This document shows positions 1 through 8,661 of a stretch of 64,000 nucleotides of DNA, piece after piece. Source of the stretch: Pedobacter sp. KBW06 (GTDB lineage Bacteria > Bacteroidota > Bacteroidia > Sphingobacteriales > Sphingobacteriaceae); contig NZ_QAJL01000001.1 in the NCBI RefSeq assembly GCF_003852525.1, positions 482,983 through 546,982 on the forward strand. Reading direction: 5' to 3'. A model generated the notes under the pieces. It searched no databases, was not told where the DNA came from, and saw only the letters and a program-made list of their open reading frames with translations. Each line of letters starts with the position of its first letter. Position 1 is the first letter of the stretch. Both the position numbers and the translations under genes were made by a program.

Positions 1-84
1 AAAGACAAGGTCAAAACAACTCAGGTACTTGACCATGCCAAAGCATACCTTCAAAAAGTATATCAGCAATTTATAGAATTATAA
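1..84 (+). CDS. C-terminal end of an unidentified protein (partial)
   Basis: The first reading frame is open from the first base and ends in TAA at 82-84. It gives 27 residues ending in QQFIEL. They are polar and look helical, with no recognisable motif, so I assign no function. The frame stops 2 bases before the ATG of the peptidase gene, so the two may be co-transcribed. The start lies outside the window. Confidence 0.5.
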   Translation, partial: KDKVKTTQVLDHAKAYLQKVYQQFIEL

Positions 85-86
85 AA

Positions 87-2261
87 ATGAAATTTAAAAA
101 CCTCTTTTTTAAGCTGACCGTCATTATCTTTCTTGGATATTGCGGACAAAGCCATGCACAGAAACAGTCTGACCTAAAATGGGCTAAGGATGGTAATTCT
201 TACTATCAGGAGAAAGACGGTGACATCATCTCTGTCACTTTACCAAAAAACGAGCAAAAGGTGATCCTGGACAGGGGCTTCCTTTATTCCAATGCCGCCA
301 GCGGACTGGGAGAGATCAAAGATTTTCAAATCTCTGAGGATGGCAGTAAAATATTGCTCTATACCAATAGTAAAAAGGTTTGGAGATACGAGACCAGAGG
401 CGATTATTTTGTTGCCGATCTGAAAACCAAAGAACTGATCAAAGTTGGAAAAGACAAACCGGCTTCTTCATTAATGTTTGCGAAGTTCTCTCCTGACGGA
501 AGCAAGGTGGCTTATGTCAGTAAACATAACTTATATGTAGATGACCTGGCATCCCGCAGCACAAAAACCCTGACCACAGATGGAACAGACCGCCTGATCA
601 ATGGTACATTTGACTGGGTTTATGAAGAAGAATTTGATTGCAGAGATGGATTCAGATGGAGCCCTGACGGAAAAACGATTGCTTACTGGCAGCTGGACGC
701 CAGCAAAATCAGAAACTTCCTGATGATCAACAACACGGATTCTATTTATTCTTTTAACGTTCCGGTAGAATACCCTAAAGTTGGACAGGACCCTTCTTCC
801 TGCAAAATAGGTGTGGTAGACATCAACAGCGCGACAACCAAATGGCTGGACGTTCCCGGAGACCATATCCAGAACTATATTCCAAGAATGGACTGGGTTC
901 CGAATACGAATGAAGTGATCCTTCAGCAGTTAAACAGAGAACAAAATGTAAGCAAGCTTTTTGTGGCCAATGCACAGTCGGGAGCCGTAAAAAACATCTA
1001 TACAGAAACAGATAAAGCATGGATTGATGTGGCTCAGGGATGGCAATGGATCAACGAAGGCAAAGAATTCATCTGGGCAAGTGAAAAAGACGGATGGCGC
1101 CACCATTACCGCATCAGCAAAGACGGTAAAAAAGAAACACTGATCACCAAAGGCGATTACGATGTGATCGAGCAGGCATTGGTTGATGAGAAAAATAATT
1201 TATTTTACTTTATGGCTTCGCCAACAAATGCCACTCAGAAATACCTGTTTAAAACAAAACTAAGCGGCGGTGGTAAAGCAGAAATGGTAACCCCTTCTAT
1301 CCTTCCGGGAACCCATAACTATGAAATCTCTCCGAATGGCATTTTTGCACGTCATCAGTACACCAGTGCGACAGTACCGACACTTACAGAATGGATGAAG
1401 CTGACTACTTTAAACCCTTTCACCATGGATGGCAGCATTACCAACCAGCTGGGCAGGGTAAAACCACCGAAAAATCAGGTGGAGTTTTTTAAAGTAACCA
1501 CTGAAGATGGAGTAATTCTGGATGGCTGGATGAAAAAGCCGGATCATTTTGACCGTACTAAAAAATATCCTGTTGTATTTTATGTGTATGGTGAACCCGC
1601 TTCACAAACCGTAACAGATACCTATGGTGCAGGACGTAACTTCCTTTATGCAGGTGATATGGCTAAAGATGGTTACATCTATATTTCGATAGAAAACCGT
1701 GGTGCACCTGCTCCAAAAGGCAGAGAATGGCGCAAAAGTATTTATAAAAACATCGGTACGTTAAACATCCGTGACCAGGCAATGGCTGCTAAAAAAATCC
1801 TGGAATGGCCATTTGTCGATAAAGACAGGGTTGCCGTATGGGGATGGAGCGGCGGTGGTTCTTCCACTTTAAACTTGTTGTTCCAATACCCTGAGATCTA
1901 TAAAACAGGGATTGCAATTGCAGCAGTAGCCAATCAACTGACCTACGACAATGTTTACCAGGAACGTTATATGGGATCTCCTTTAAAATCAACTGAAGCA
2001 TATGTGAAAGGATCTCCGATCAGCTATGCAAAGAACTTAAAGGGAAACCTTTTGTACATCCATGGCACAGGTGACGACAATGTCCATTATCAAAATGCAG
2101 AAATGCTGATCAATGAACTCATCAAATACGGAAAAGTATTCCAGATGATGTCTTATCCGAACAGGACACACAGCATCAGCGAAGGCCAGGGTACCTTCCA
2201 GCATCTCGCCCTGACTTACACGCAGTTCCTTCAAAAAAACTGCCCTCCGGGAGGAAAATAA
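87..2261 (+). CDS. Dipeptidyl peptidase IV, S9B family serine peptidase
   Basis: Secreted or periplasmic peptidase expected to remove N-terminal dipeptides, typically after proline, from peptides. A signal peptide covers about residues 1-24, ending in SHAQ. The N-terminal half is the DPP IV beta-propeller and contains the DWVYEEE motif, whose two glutamates bind the substrate amino terminus in this family. The C-terminal alpha/beta hydrolase carries the full triad: Ser588 in GWSGGG, Asp663 in GDDNV and His695 in NRTHS. The family usually has GWSYGG, so the Gly after Ser is a small departure. Length of 724 residues is normal. The ATG follows the previous stop by 2 bases, and a hairpin terminator follows the gene. 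Confidence 0.93.
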   Translation: MKFKNLFFKLTVIIFLGYCGQSHAQKQSDLKWAKDGNSYYQEKDGDIISVTLPKNEQKVILDRGFLYSNAASGLGEIKDFQISEDGSKILLYTNSKKVWRYETRGDYFVADLKTKELIKVGKDKPASSLMFAKFSPDGSKVAYVSKHNLYVDDLASRSTKTLTTDGTDRLINGTFDWVYEEEFDCRDGFRWSPDGKTIAYWQLDASKIRNFLMINNTDSIYSFNVPVEYPKVGQDPSSCKIGVVDINSATTKWLDVPGDHIQNYIPRMDWVPNTNEVILQQLNREQNVSKLFVANAQSGAVKNIYTETDKAWIDVAQGWQWINEGKEFIWASEKDGWRHHYRISKDGKKETLITKGDYDVIEQALVDEKNNLFYFMASPTNATQKYLFKTKLSGGGKAEMVTPSILPGTHNYEISPNGIFARHQYTSATVPTLTEWMKLTTLNPFTMDGSITNQLGRVKPPKNQVEFFKVTTEDGVILDGWMKKPDHFDRTKKYPVVFYVYGEPASQTVTDTYGAGRNFLYAGDMAKDGYIYISIENRGAPAPKGREWRKSIYKNIGTLNIRDQAMAAKKILEWPFVDKDRVAVWGWSGGGSSTLNLLFQYPEIYKTGIAIAAVANQLTYDNVYQERYMGSPLKSTEAYVKGSPISYAKNLKGNLLYIHGTGDDNVHYQNAEMLINELIKYGKVFQMMSYPNRTHSISEGQGTFQHLALTYTQFLQKNCPPGGK

Positions 2262-2278
2262 AATAACAAAGCAAAAGG

Positions 2279-2308
2279 ATGGTCTGTAATTTACAGGCCA
2301 TTTTTTTA
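2279..2308 (+). terminator. Rho-independent terminator after the DPP IV gene
   Basis: A 9-10 bp stem (TGGTCTGTAA pairing with TTACAGGCCA, one G-T pair) at 2280-2300 is followed by seven T at 2301-2307. It separates the peptidase from the mla operon. Confidence 0.75.
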
Positions 2309-2439
2309 TGTTAAAAACACGAAAATCGGGAATATATCGTTAATATGGCGCAAATTTTGATATGTGTTGCACATCTCTGTTATAACACATAATATAAAAG
2401 GAGTTTTTTAATATAATCTGATCATACCTACACTAATTA

Positions 2440-3249
2440 ATGGATAAAACAGCTGAAACTCCAGCCCATATAAGAAAAGAAGTCAAAACTCCCGGAAAGC
2501 TCAGCAGGATGTTTTTGTCATTCTATGATGTATGTCAATTCGTCACGCGCTTCTTTAAGGAAGGGTTCCTTCCTCCTTACGAAGGGAAAGAACTGATGCG
2601 TCAATGTTATGACATTGGTTACCGCTCACTGGCTTTGATCTCTTTAACCGGATTTATTACCGGGATCGTATTTACTAAGCAATCCAGGCCCTCACTGGCA
2701 GAATTTGGTGCCACTTCCTGGCTTCCTTCACTGGTAGGGATTGCCTTACTCAGAACCCTTGCCCCGCTCCTGACCTCGCTTATTGCTGCAGGAAAAGTAG
2801 GCTCCAGTATTGGTGCCGAACTGGGCTCTATGAGGGTAACAGAACAAATTGATGCCATGGAAGTTTCGGCAACGAACCCTTTCAAATTCCTGGTGACCAC
2901 CAGGGTCCTGGCAGCAACCATTACCATTCCAATCCTGACTTTCTATACCGCAATGGTGGGAATGTTGGGTGCCTTATTAAACGTATCCCTTTTTGAAGAT
3001 ACCAGTGCCAGGGCATTTTTTCAAATGTCGCTAGAATCGATTACCTTTTTAGACATTACCGCTTCTACAGTTAAAGCCATCCTCTTTGGTTTTACCATTG
3101 GCATTGTAGGTTGTTATCAGGGCTATAATTCGTCTAAAGGAACAGAAGGTGTGGGTAAAGCGGCCAACTCCGCAGTAGTAATAGGTATGTTCCTCATCTT
3201 TATTGAAGAGATCATCTCTGTACAGTTTTTTAGTCTATTCAGAACCTGA
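2440..3249 (+). CDS. mlaE: MlaE-type ABC transporter permease
   Basis: Inner membrane permease of an Mla/MCE phospholipid transport system, which moves lipids between inner and outer membranes. The 269 residues have a polar N-terminal segment of about 50 residues and then about five hydrophobic helices. The family features are the GxxxE-LGSMRVTEQIDAMEVS loop near residues 125-145 and the C-terminal GYxSSKGTEGVG region. It heads a three-gene cluster with an ATPase 11 bp downstream and an MCE protein after that, the usual order for this transporter in Bacteroidota. The 178-bp upstream gap should hold the promoter, but I see no perfect TAnnTTTG box there. Confidence 0.9.
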   Translation: MDKTAETPAHIRKEVKTPGKLSRMFLSFYDVCQFVTRFFKEGFLPPYEGKELMRQCYDIGYRSLALISLTGFITGIVFTKQSRPSLAEFGATSWLPSLVGIALLRTLAPLLTSLIAAGKVGSSIGAELGSMRVTEQIDAMEVSATNPFKFLVTTRVLAATITIPILTFYTAMVGMLGALLNVSLFEDTSARAFFQMSLESITFLDITASTVKAILFGFTIGIVGCYQGYNSSKGTEGVGKAANSAVVIGMFLIFIEEIISVQFFSLFRT

Positions 3250-3260
3250 TCTTTTAAATA

Positions 3261-4034
3261 ATGGAACAAAAGAAAACAACTGATATAGGTCAGGAAAAAG
3301 TAATAGAAGTCAAAGGGCTTTATAAATCCTTTGGGAATTATGATGTGCTTAAAGGTGTTGACCTGGATCTTCACCGAAGGGAAAACCTCGTTGTACTTGG
3401 AAAATCAGGAACCGGGAAATCGGTATTGATTAAAATCCTGGTGGGTTTACTTAGCCCTGACGAAGGAGAAGTAAAAGTATTGGGGCAGCATGTAGACCAG
3501 ATCAGCTATAAACAACTCCTGGACCTGCGCCTGAAAGTGGGCTTTTCTTTTCAGAACAGCGCTTTATATGATAGTATGACGGTTAGGCAAAACCTGGAAT
3601 TTCCCCTGGTTAGAAATCAGCGAAAGCTGACAAAAGGAGAAGTAAACCAGGCGGTAGAAAGGGTGCTGGATGCGGTAGGCCTGTTGCAAACCATTAACCA
3701 GATGCCTTCGGAACTTTCCGGCGGACAAAGGAAAAGGGTGGGTATTGCCAGAACACTGATCCTTCAGCCGGAAGTGATGCTTTATGATGAACCTACTGCA
3801 GGACTGGATCCCATCACCTGTCTGGAAATCAATAGCCTGATCAATGAAGTGCAGGAACGCTTTCATACCAGTTCAATAGTCATCACTCATGACCTCACCT
3901 GCGCAAAAGCAGTAGGCAACAGGGTAGCGATGCTGCTGGACGGCAAATTTGAACGCCAGGGAACCTTTGAAGAAGTATTTAACACCAGTGATGAACGGGT
4001 GAAACCATTTTACGATTATAATTTTATACAATAA
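3261..4034 (+). CDS. mlaF: MlaF-type ABC transporter ATP-binding protein
   Basis: Cytoplasmic ATPase that powers the MlaE permease. The 257 residues show a complete nucleotide-binding domain: Walker A GKSGTGKS at 47-54, signature LSGGQ at 152-156, Walker B VMLYDEP at 172-178, and a switch His in VITHD. The spacing to mlaE (11 bp) and mlaD (4 bp) supports one operon. Bacteroidota Mla clusters lack close mlaB/mlaC neighbours, as here. Confidence 0.92.
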   Translation: MEQKKTTDIGQEKVIEVKGLYKSFGNYDVLKGVDLDLHRRENLVVLGKSGTGKSVLIKILVGLLSPDEGEVKVLGQHVDQISYKQLLDLRLKVGFSFQNSALYDSMTVRQNLEFPLVRNQRKLTKGEVNQAVERVLDAVGLLQTINQMPSELSGGQRKRVGIARTLILQPEVMLYDEPTAGLDPITCLEINSLINEVQERFHTSSIVITHDLTCAKAVGNRVAMLLDGKFERQGTFEEVFNTSDERVKPFYDYNFIQ

Positions 4035-4038
4035 CAAT

Positions 4039-5034
4039 ATGCAGGTAACAGACACGCGTCGCAAAGTAACAGTGGGAGTATTCGTAGCCCTTGGATTGGT
4101 TATTTTTGTATTAGGAATATTTACGCTGGGCAGTCAAAAGAAGTCTTTTGTAAAAAGCTTCACTGTTGATGTTGTTTTTAATGATATCCAGGGGTTAAAA
4201 GCAGGAAACAATGTTTGGTTTTCGGGCGTAAAAATCGGAACCATCAGAAAGATCCAGTTCTTCGGAACCTCACAGGTGCAGGTCTTCCTGAACATCGAGG
4301 AAGAAGCACATAAATATATTCATAAGGATGCCACCGCAACCATCAGCTCAGACGGGTTAATCGGAAACAAAATTATCGTAGTGACCGGTGGAACACCTAA
4401 ATTTCCTTTTGTAGAGGATGGAGACCGCCTGAAAGCGAGCAATGCCCTCTCTACTGACGACATTATGAAAACCTTCCAGGTGAACAATAAAAACCTGGTT
4501 GATGTGACTTCAGACTTTAAAATCCTTGCCAAAAATCTGGTAGAAGGAAAAGGTGCTGCCGGTGCTTTACTTGCCGATCAGCAGATCGCAGACAACTTTA
4601 AAGCGATTGTACAAAATTTGAAAGTAACCACAGAATCTGCCAATAAGATGGCGGTAGACCTGAATACTTTCACCAGAAAAATGAATTCTAAAGGCGGTTT
4701 AGCGGATAAATTACTGACCGATACGCTGGTATTTTCACAACTTCAGGCTTCGGTAAATGAACTGAAGAAAACCGCAAGCTCAGCCGCAGCAATGACGGAG
4801 AACTTAAACAAGGCTTCTTCAAAACTGACGCAGTCAGACAATGCCGCAGGAATGCTGTTAAACGATCAGAAAACTGCAGATCAGATCAAAGCGATCATGC
4901 AGAACCTGGAAGGCAGCAGCAAGAAACTGGATCAGAATATGGAAGCTTTACAACATAACTTCCTGCTGAGAGGGTTCTTCAAGAAAAAAGCTAAAGCAGA
5001 AGCTGAAGCGGCAAAGGCAACAGAAAAACAATAA
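4039..5034 (+). CDS. mlaD: MlaD-type MCE domain protein
   Basis: Membrane-anchored substrate-binding subunit of the Mla transporter. One N-terminal transmembrane helix (about residues 11-29) is followed by an MCE domain (about 38-120) with the typical GLKAGNNVWFSGVKIG segment. The remaining 200 residues are long helices with repeated spacing (NLxxSSxKLxQ-type segments), as expected for the coiled part that forms a channel or bridge in the periplasm. The tail is very rich in Lys, Ala and Glu. The gene ends the operon and is followed by a strong terminator. Confidence 0.9.
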   Translation: MQVTDTRRKVTVGVFVALGLVIFVLGIFTLGSQKKSFVKSFTVDVVFNDIQGLKAGNNVWFSGVKIGTIRKIQFFGTSQVQVFLNIEEEAHKYIHKDATATISSDGLIGNKIIVVTGGTPKFPFVEDGDRLKASNALSTDDIMKTFQVNNKNLVDVTSDFKILAKNLVEGKGAAGALLADQQIADNFKAIVQNLKVTTESANKMAVDLNTFTRKMNSKGGLADKLLTDTLVFSQLQASVNELKKTASSAAAMTENLNKASSKLTQSDNAAGMLLNDQKTADQIKAIMQNLEGSSKKLDQNMEALQHNFLLRGFFKKKAKAEAEAAKATEKQ

Positions 5035-5080
5035 GGTTCAGGCTGAACCTGAAATCATCCGGACAGAAGTGATCAGGATA

Positions 5081-5119
5081 AAAAAAAGGCAGTTTTCGAT
5101 ATGAAAACTGCCTTTTTTT
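5081..5119 (+). terminator. Terminator of the mlaEFD operon
   Basis: A perfect 10-bp stem GGCAGTTTTC/GAAAACTGCC at 5088-5112, with A7 before and T7 after, can act in both directions. A smaller palindrome, GGTTCAG-G-CTGAACC, lies at 5035-5050 directly after the mlaD stop codon. Confidence 0.85.
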
Positions 5120-5324
5120 GCTCTTTACTCCCGGAATTACCGATCAAATAGCTCAGCCATTTTCTTATCCATCGCTTCATCATTTACAGTGGCAAACCGT
5201 AATGCATGAGAGGTTGAGAGCAGGTATTACTTTCGATAAGCATTATTACTTCAAAAATCAAATAGGCGATGATAATGGTAAAAGAATTTCAGATTTACCA
5301 GCTAAATACTGGTTATCAAAATAA
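5120..5324 (+). other. Unassigned stretch between two terminators, possible gene remnant
   Basis: The 323-bp gap 5035-5357 holds two terminators and this stretch. A plus-strand frame is open to a stop at 5324, ending in PAKYWLSK. A minus-strand frame ending with a stop near 5141-5143 gives a protein-like tail containing MDKKMAELFDR, but an in-frame stop cuts it about 25 codons upstream. Neither frame has a credible start or a family I recognise. I read this as degraded coding sequence or plain spacer. Confidence 0.2.
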
Positions 5325-5357
5325 AAAACAATGCCTCTCTGAGAGGCATTGTTTTTA
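5324..5357. terminator. Bidirectional terminator
   Basis: The perfect inverted repeat AACAATGCCTCTC/GAGAGGCATTGTT is flanked by A and T runs on both sides. It sits directly at the 3' end of the minus-strand gene at 5358-5615. Confidence 0.85.
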
Positions 5358-5615
5358 TTATTTTGAATGTTCTTTTCCCGGCAAAGGAGCTTTCCAATAA
5401 CCGCAGCCAGCCTTGTCATTGCCCTGCCTGCTGAAGGCAAAACGCATCAGCAGTCCGTTTATCGCAATGAACAGTACAACAGCCAATATCGTTGCAATTT
5501 TTGTCAGTACAACAAGGCCTGGATTTTTAGAAAACCCGGCAAAAACATATCCGATAATAAATACCATACAGACGCCAAACAGGATCCGCATGAACATGAT
5601 GATTCCAAATCCCAT
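5358..5615 (-). CDS. Small two-helix membrane protein, unknown function
   Basis: An 85-residue protein with two hydrophobic helices (about residues 7-27 and 34-58) joined by the short polar turn FSKNPG, and a basic, Cys-containing tail ending in KEHSK. I do not recognise the family. The gene is 18 bp downstream of the secreted protein gene on the same strand, so it may be the last gene of the receptor operon; the terminator at 5324-5357 follows its stop. An internal ATG at residue 9 would also work as the start. Confidence 0.6.
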   Translation of the reverse strand: MGFGIIMFMRILFGVCMVFIIGYVFAGFSKNPGLVVLTKIATILAVVLFIAINGLLMRFAFSRQGNDKAGCGYWKAPLPGKEHSK

Positions 5616-5633
5616 GATCTTAAATTTTAATGA

Positions 5634-6290
5634 TTAGTTGTTTTTATTTAATAGTTCCTGGCTTTCTGCCTTTCCCCAATGGGGATGAACACCTGTTTCC
5701 GGATCTTTTAACAATCCAAGGCTCTGTTCGGCCAATTGCCTGCCCAGCTCTTTATTCCCTCCCCATAGTTTAGGTGTCTTGTACATTTCCCAGGCTTTGA
5801 CATAGATGGCCCTGGGATTTTGCGGATTCAATGCCTGGGCTTTTACCCTGTACTCCTGAGACAGCTTTCCATACTTACGGCCATAAGTCATGGGGTTGAT
5901 GAAGACTTTTGTACGGTATACCATACTCAATACCGTATACACTTCCGAAAGTTCCTTCTTTTGCCCTAAGGTATCGAGCAATGTCTTCGCCCTTTTTGCC
6001 TGATCTTCTCCCCGGTTGCTGAACGGTTCAATCCCTTCCCCGTCATCCTGCTTGAGAAAGCCTATTTTCGCATTGCAAAAAGCAGCGTAATAATAGGGAA
6101 GCCAATTCTTTTTCTCCTGTTCGGCAATGCCCAGAAACTCTTTTTCCAGGCCTTCATACTCCCCGGCGTTTTTAGCCCGGTCCAGTTTTGTTACTGCATT
6201 CTGCAATGCAGCTGTTGTTGTCTTTCCCTGTGCGTCTGAGTTAAAATAACTGCACAGCAGGGCCAGAATCGTAATTACTGACTTTTTCAT
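5634..6290 (-). CDS. Secreted helical protein downstream of a TonB receptor, unknown function
   Basis: I start it at the ATG at 6290. This gives a clean signal peptide (MKKSVITILALLCSYFNSDAQ) and avoids overlap with the receptor gene; a longer frame to 6344 would add 18 residues and hide the signal peptide. The mature part of about 200 residues is helical, with repeat-like segments (LDTLGQKKELSEVYTVLS, LNPQNPRAIYVKAWEMY) that resemble TPR hairpins. Its position 28 bp after a TonB-dependent receptor suggests an accessory periplasmic or surface role for that receptor. This is inference from context. Confidence 0.7.
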   Translation of the reverse strand: MKKSVITILALLCSYFNSDAQGKTTTAALQNAVTKLDRAKNAGEYEGLEKEFLGIAEQEKKNWLPYYYAAFCNAKIGFLKQDDGEGIEPFSNRGEDQAKRAKTLLDTLGQKKELSEVYTVLSMVYRTKVFINPMTYGRKYGKLSQEYRVKAQALNPQNPRAIYVKAWEMYKTPKLWGGNKELGRQLAEQSLGLLKDPETGVHPHWGKAESQELLNKNN

Positions 6291-6318
6291 GTTAACGGTT
6301 TTTAAGATTAAAAAATAT

Positions 6319-8550
6319 TTAAAGGTTTTTATCGATAAAATCACCCGTACGGTCTATCCCGAAGCTCATAAATATGCCCGCATAGAAATACCTGGCGGCG
6401 GGTAAGGTTATGGGTACTTTATTACTGCCATCCAGACTATAATTGTAACCGAAGACCTGTCTGGTGCCCAGGATGTTGTTTACACCGACACTGAAACCGG
6501 AGACCGGCTTCTGTCTCCAGCTGCTGAAGATGGAAAAGAGATGGGCAACCTGAAGGTTCGCTACACTGTATACTTTTGTCCTGCCCTGGTCAAAGATCCG
6601 GTACGATTGATCAGCAGCATGGTACCTGATGTCGTAATAAGGCCTGCCTGCCGCAAAAGCATAGGAAATATTCAGGTAGGTATTGATCTCCTGAAAATTT
6701 TGCTTTAAGGCAATGGTAGCAGTATGCGGAGCAGCGAAAGAAGGCCTTAGCGCATAGGGATAATTCAGCTCAGTCCGCTTCGTGTCCAGGTAGGAATAAG
6801 TAATCCAGTAGTCCAGGTTTTTAATGGTCTTTTTATCCCGAAAAAAAAGCTCCAGTCCCTGGGCGTAGCCAGTTCCTCCATTGTCAGTTACCGGCGTTGT
6901 TTTCACAAGATCCCGGTAATCTTTTCGGTAGACCTCGATCCGAAAAAAGCGATTATTTGCCTTTTTTGTATAATTCAGGATATAGTGAGCCGCACTCGAA
7001 AATTTCAATTCAGAATTCTGGTACAGGATCTCGTTGATGGGTTCCTGATAAAAGCGCCCATAAGCAAGATTAAACTGCCCTCCATTGTTTAAGCGATAAG
7101 CGATGCTCAACCTTGGTGCAACCACGGCTTTACGGAGTAGGGAAGAATATTCGATACGGGTTCCGATTTTAGTCGCCAGACCAGGTGCCAGGTAAATGTC
7201 TCCTTCTGCAAATAGAGCAGAAAGGTGATCGCGAAGCAAAAAGGCACTATCGTTTAACCTTCCCCGATCCTGAGTATAAAAATGTTCAGCACCAAAGCGC
7301 AAAGCCTGATTTTTGGGAAGCTGATCTGTCAGGACAACCCTGAACTGCGAAAAATCAGATTTGATCAGCCGCTGCCTGTTTTTTAAGCGCATGGCTTCCT
7401 GCGACAGCTCAACCGGCGATCCGGCTGCATTTTCGAGACCGGTACTGACCTCATCCTGATGATAGCTGTAAGCGGCTCCTGCTTCAACCTGCCAATGCGT
7501 AGCGAAATGCCCCCGGTAGCTCAGGTTATTATAGCTGCTTTTTCCTTTCACATGGTCTGCCAGTTTTAACGCTGTACTGTCAATATCGGGATTCCTCATG
7601 CCCACATCACTCCTGTTCCAGTTGGTATAAAATTTCAGCATCCCCTGCTTACCGGTTTGTATCCTGAAATTGGCATCACCTTCCAGATACTCCGGCCCGC
7701 TAAAATAATCCGGCCGCTGTTTCACAACAGCATTATACAATGAGGCTTTGGTATAGCGCAGTGTAACGCCTAAACTACTCTTTTTATCGGCCGACAGCTG
7801 CTGTATACCGCCGCTCAGATTTGGCGGAAAAACGGAAAAATAAGCGGATGATTTCTCCGGAAGGTCATTGCTTTCCAGGATCAGTGCGCTGCTCATCGCA
7901 CCACCATACAATGCAGAGTAGCCTCCTGTACTGAACAGTATGCCTTTGAATAAAATGGGGTTCACCCGGGCATATTGCTGAATTCCCGGCAGCTTGGGGT
8001 AATTTGGGTTTTTAAGCAGCGTACCATCTATAAATTGCCGGCTCTCCTCTCCTGTTCCACCCCGCACAAAGAGCCCATCCATTTCACCGATTTGCTGGGC
8101 TCCCGGCAGCGACCGGAGTGCCAAAGCGAGGTCCCCGTTATTTCCCGCAACCGTAAAAGCATCCATAGCGGTAAGGGAAGCACCCTTGGCTTTATCGCTG
8201 GCCTCAAAAGAACCGGCACTAATGACCACTTCGTTCAGACTGCGGGTATCTGGTTTCAGAACAATTTCCAGCGCTACAGAAGAATCCAGCTGCAGCTCTT
8301 TTTTAAACAACCGGTAACCAACGAAAGAAACCATTAATGTCAGGTTTCCTTTTAAAACCTGCAGTGTAAACCTCCCTATGCTATCAGTTTGAGTTCCTGC
8401 CCCTTTCTGGTCTGTTGAAACACTGGCAAAAGGGATGGCATTGCCCTTTTCGCTTTTCACAATTCCCGAAATCCGGTATTGCCCAAAAACAACAGAAGAA
8501 ACCAGAAATGGCAAAACAAAGAAAAGATATTTAATGAAACCTGCTTTCAT
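6319..8550 (-). CDS. TonB-dependent receptor with N-terminal carboxypeptidase-regulatory-like domain
   Basis: Outer membrane active transporter of 743 residues. It has a signal peptide (about 1-23), a CarboxypepD_reg-like beta domain (about 26-105, with GTQTDSIGRFTL), a plug domain starting near LNEVVISAG (with FVRGGTGEESRQFIDG), and a beta-barrel ending near the C-terminus with PAARYFYAGIFMSFGI. The substrate cannot be read from sequence. It lies directly downstream of a LytTR regulator/kinase operon and its promoter region has a matching direct repeat, so I infer that the two-component system controls it. The two genes after it look co-transcribed. Confidence 0.9.
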   Translation of the reverse strand: MKAGFIKYLFFVLPFLVSSVVFGQYRISGIVKSEKGNAIPFASVSTDQKGAGTQTDSIGRFTLQVLKGNLTLMVSFVGYRLFKKELQLDSSVALEIVLKPDTRSLNEVVISAGSFEASDKAKGASLTAMDAFTVAGNNGDLALALRSLPGAQQIGEMDGLFVRGGTGEESRQFIDGTLLKNPNYPKLPGIQQYARVNPILFKGILFSTGGYSALYGGAMSSALILESNDLPEKSSAYFSVFPPNLSGGIQQLSADKKSSLGVTLRYTKASLYNAVVKQRPDYFSGPEYLEGDANFRIQTGKQGMLKFYTNWNRSDVGMRNPDIDSTALKLADHVKGKSSYNNLSYRGHFATHWQVEAGAAYSYHQDEVSTGLENAAGSPVELSQEAMRLKNRQRLIKSDFSQFRVVLTDQLPKNQALRFGAEHFYTQDRGRLNDSAFLLRDHLSALFAEGDIYLAPGLATKIGTRIEYSSLLRKAVVAPRLSIAYRLNNGGQFNLAYGRFYQEPINEILYQNSELKFSSAAHYILNYTKKANNRFFRIEVYRKDYRDLVKTTPVTDNGGTGYAQGLELFFRDKKTIKNLDYWITYSYLDTKRTELNYPYALRPSFAAPHTATIALKQNFQEINTYLNISYAFAAGRPYYDIRYHAADQSYRIFDQGRTKVYSVANLQVAHLFSIFSSWRQKPVSGFSVGVNNILGTRQVFGYNYSLDGSNKVPITLPAARYFYAGIFMSFGIDRTGDFIDKNL

Positions 8551-8578
8551 AATCAGTTTGTCTTGAATGATTTACAAG

Positions 8579-8641
8579 CAAACCTATTGCGAAAAACAAC
8601 ACCCTTTCAGGAGAGTAGACGACACATACAATTGTGTAGAC
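8579..8641 (-). promoter_or_regulatory. Putative LytTR-regulated promoter of the TonB receptor
   Basis: On the minus strand two direct repeats, TTGTCTACAC and TCGTCTACTC, have their GTCTAC cores exactly 21 bp apart (plus-strand cores 8615-8620 and 8636-8641). A perfect TAGGTTTG box (8579-8586) lies 28 bp downstream of the nearer repeat. No TTTG element is seen at the -33 distance, as for an activated promoter. The adjacent LytTR response regulator is the natural candidate to bind. Confidence 0.5.
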
Positions 8642-8661
8642 AAGAAAAGTAATTCTGTAAA

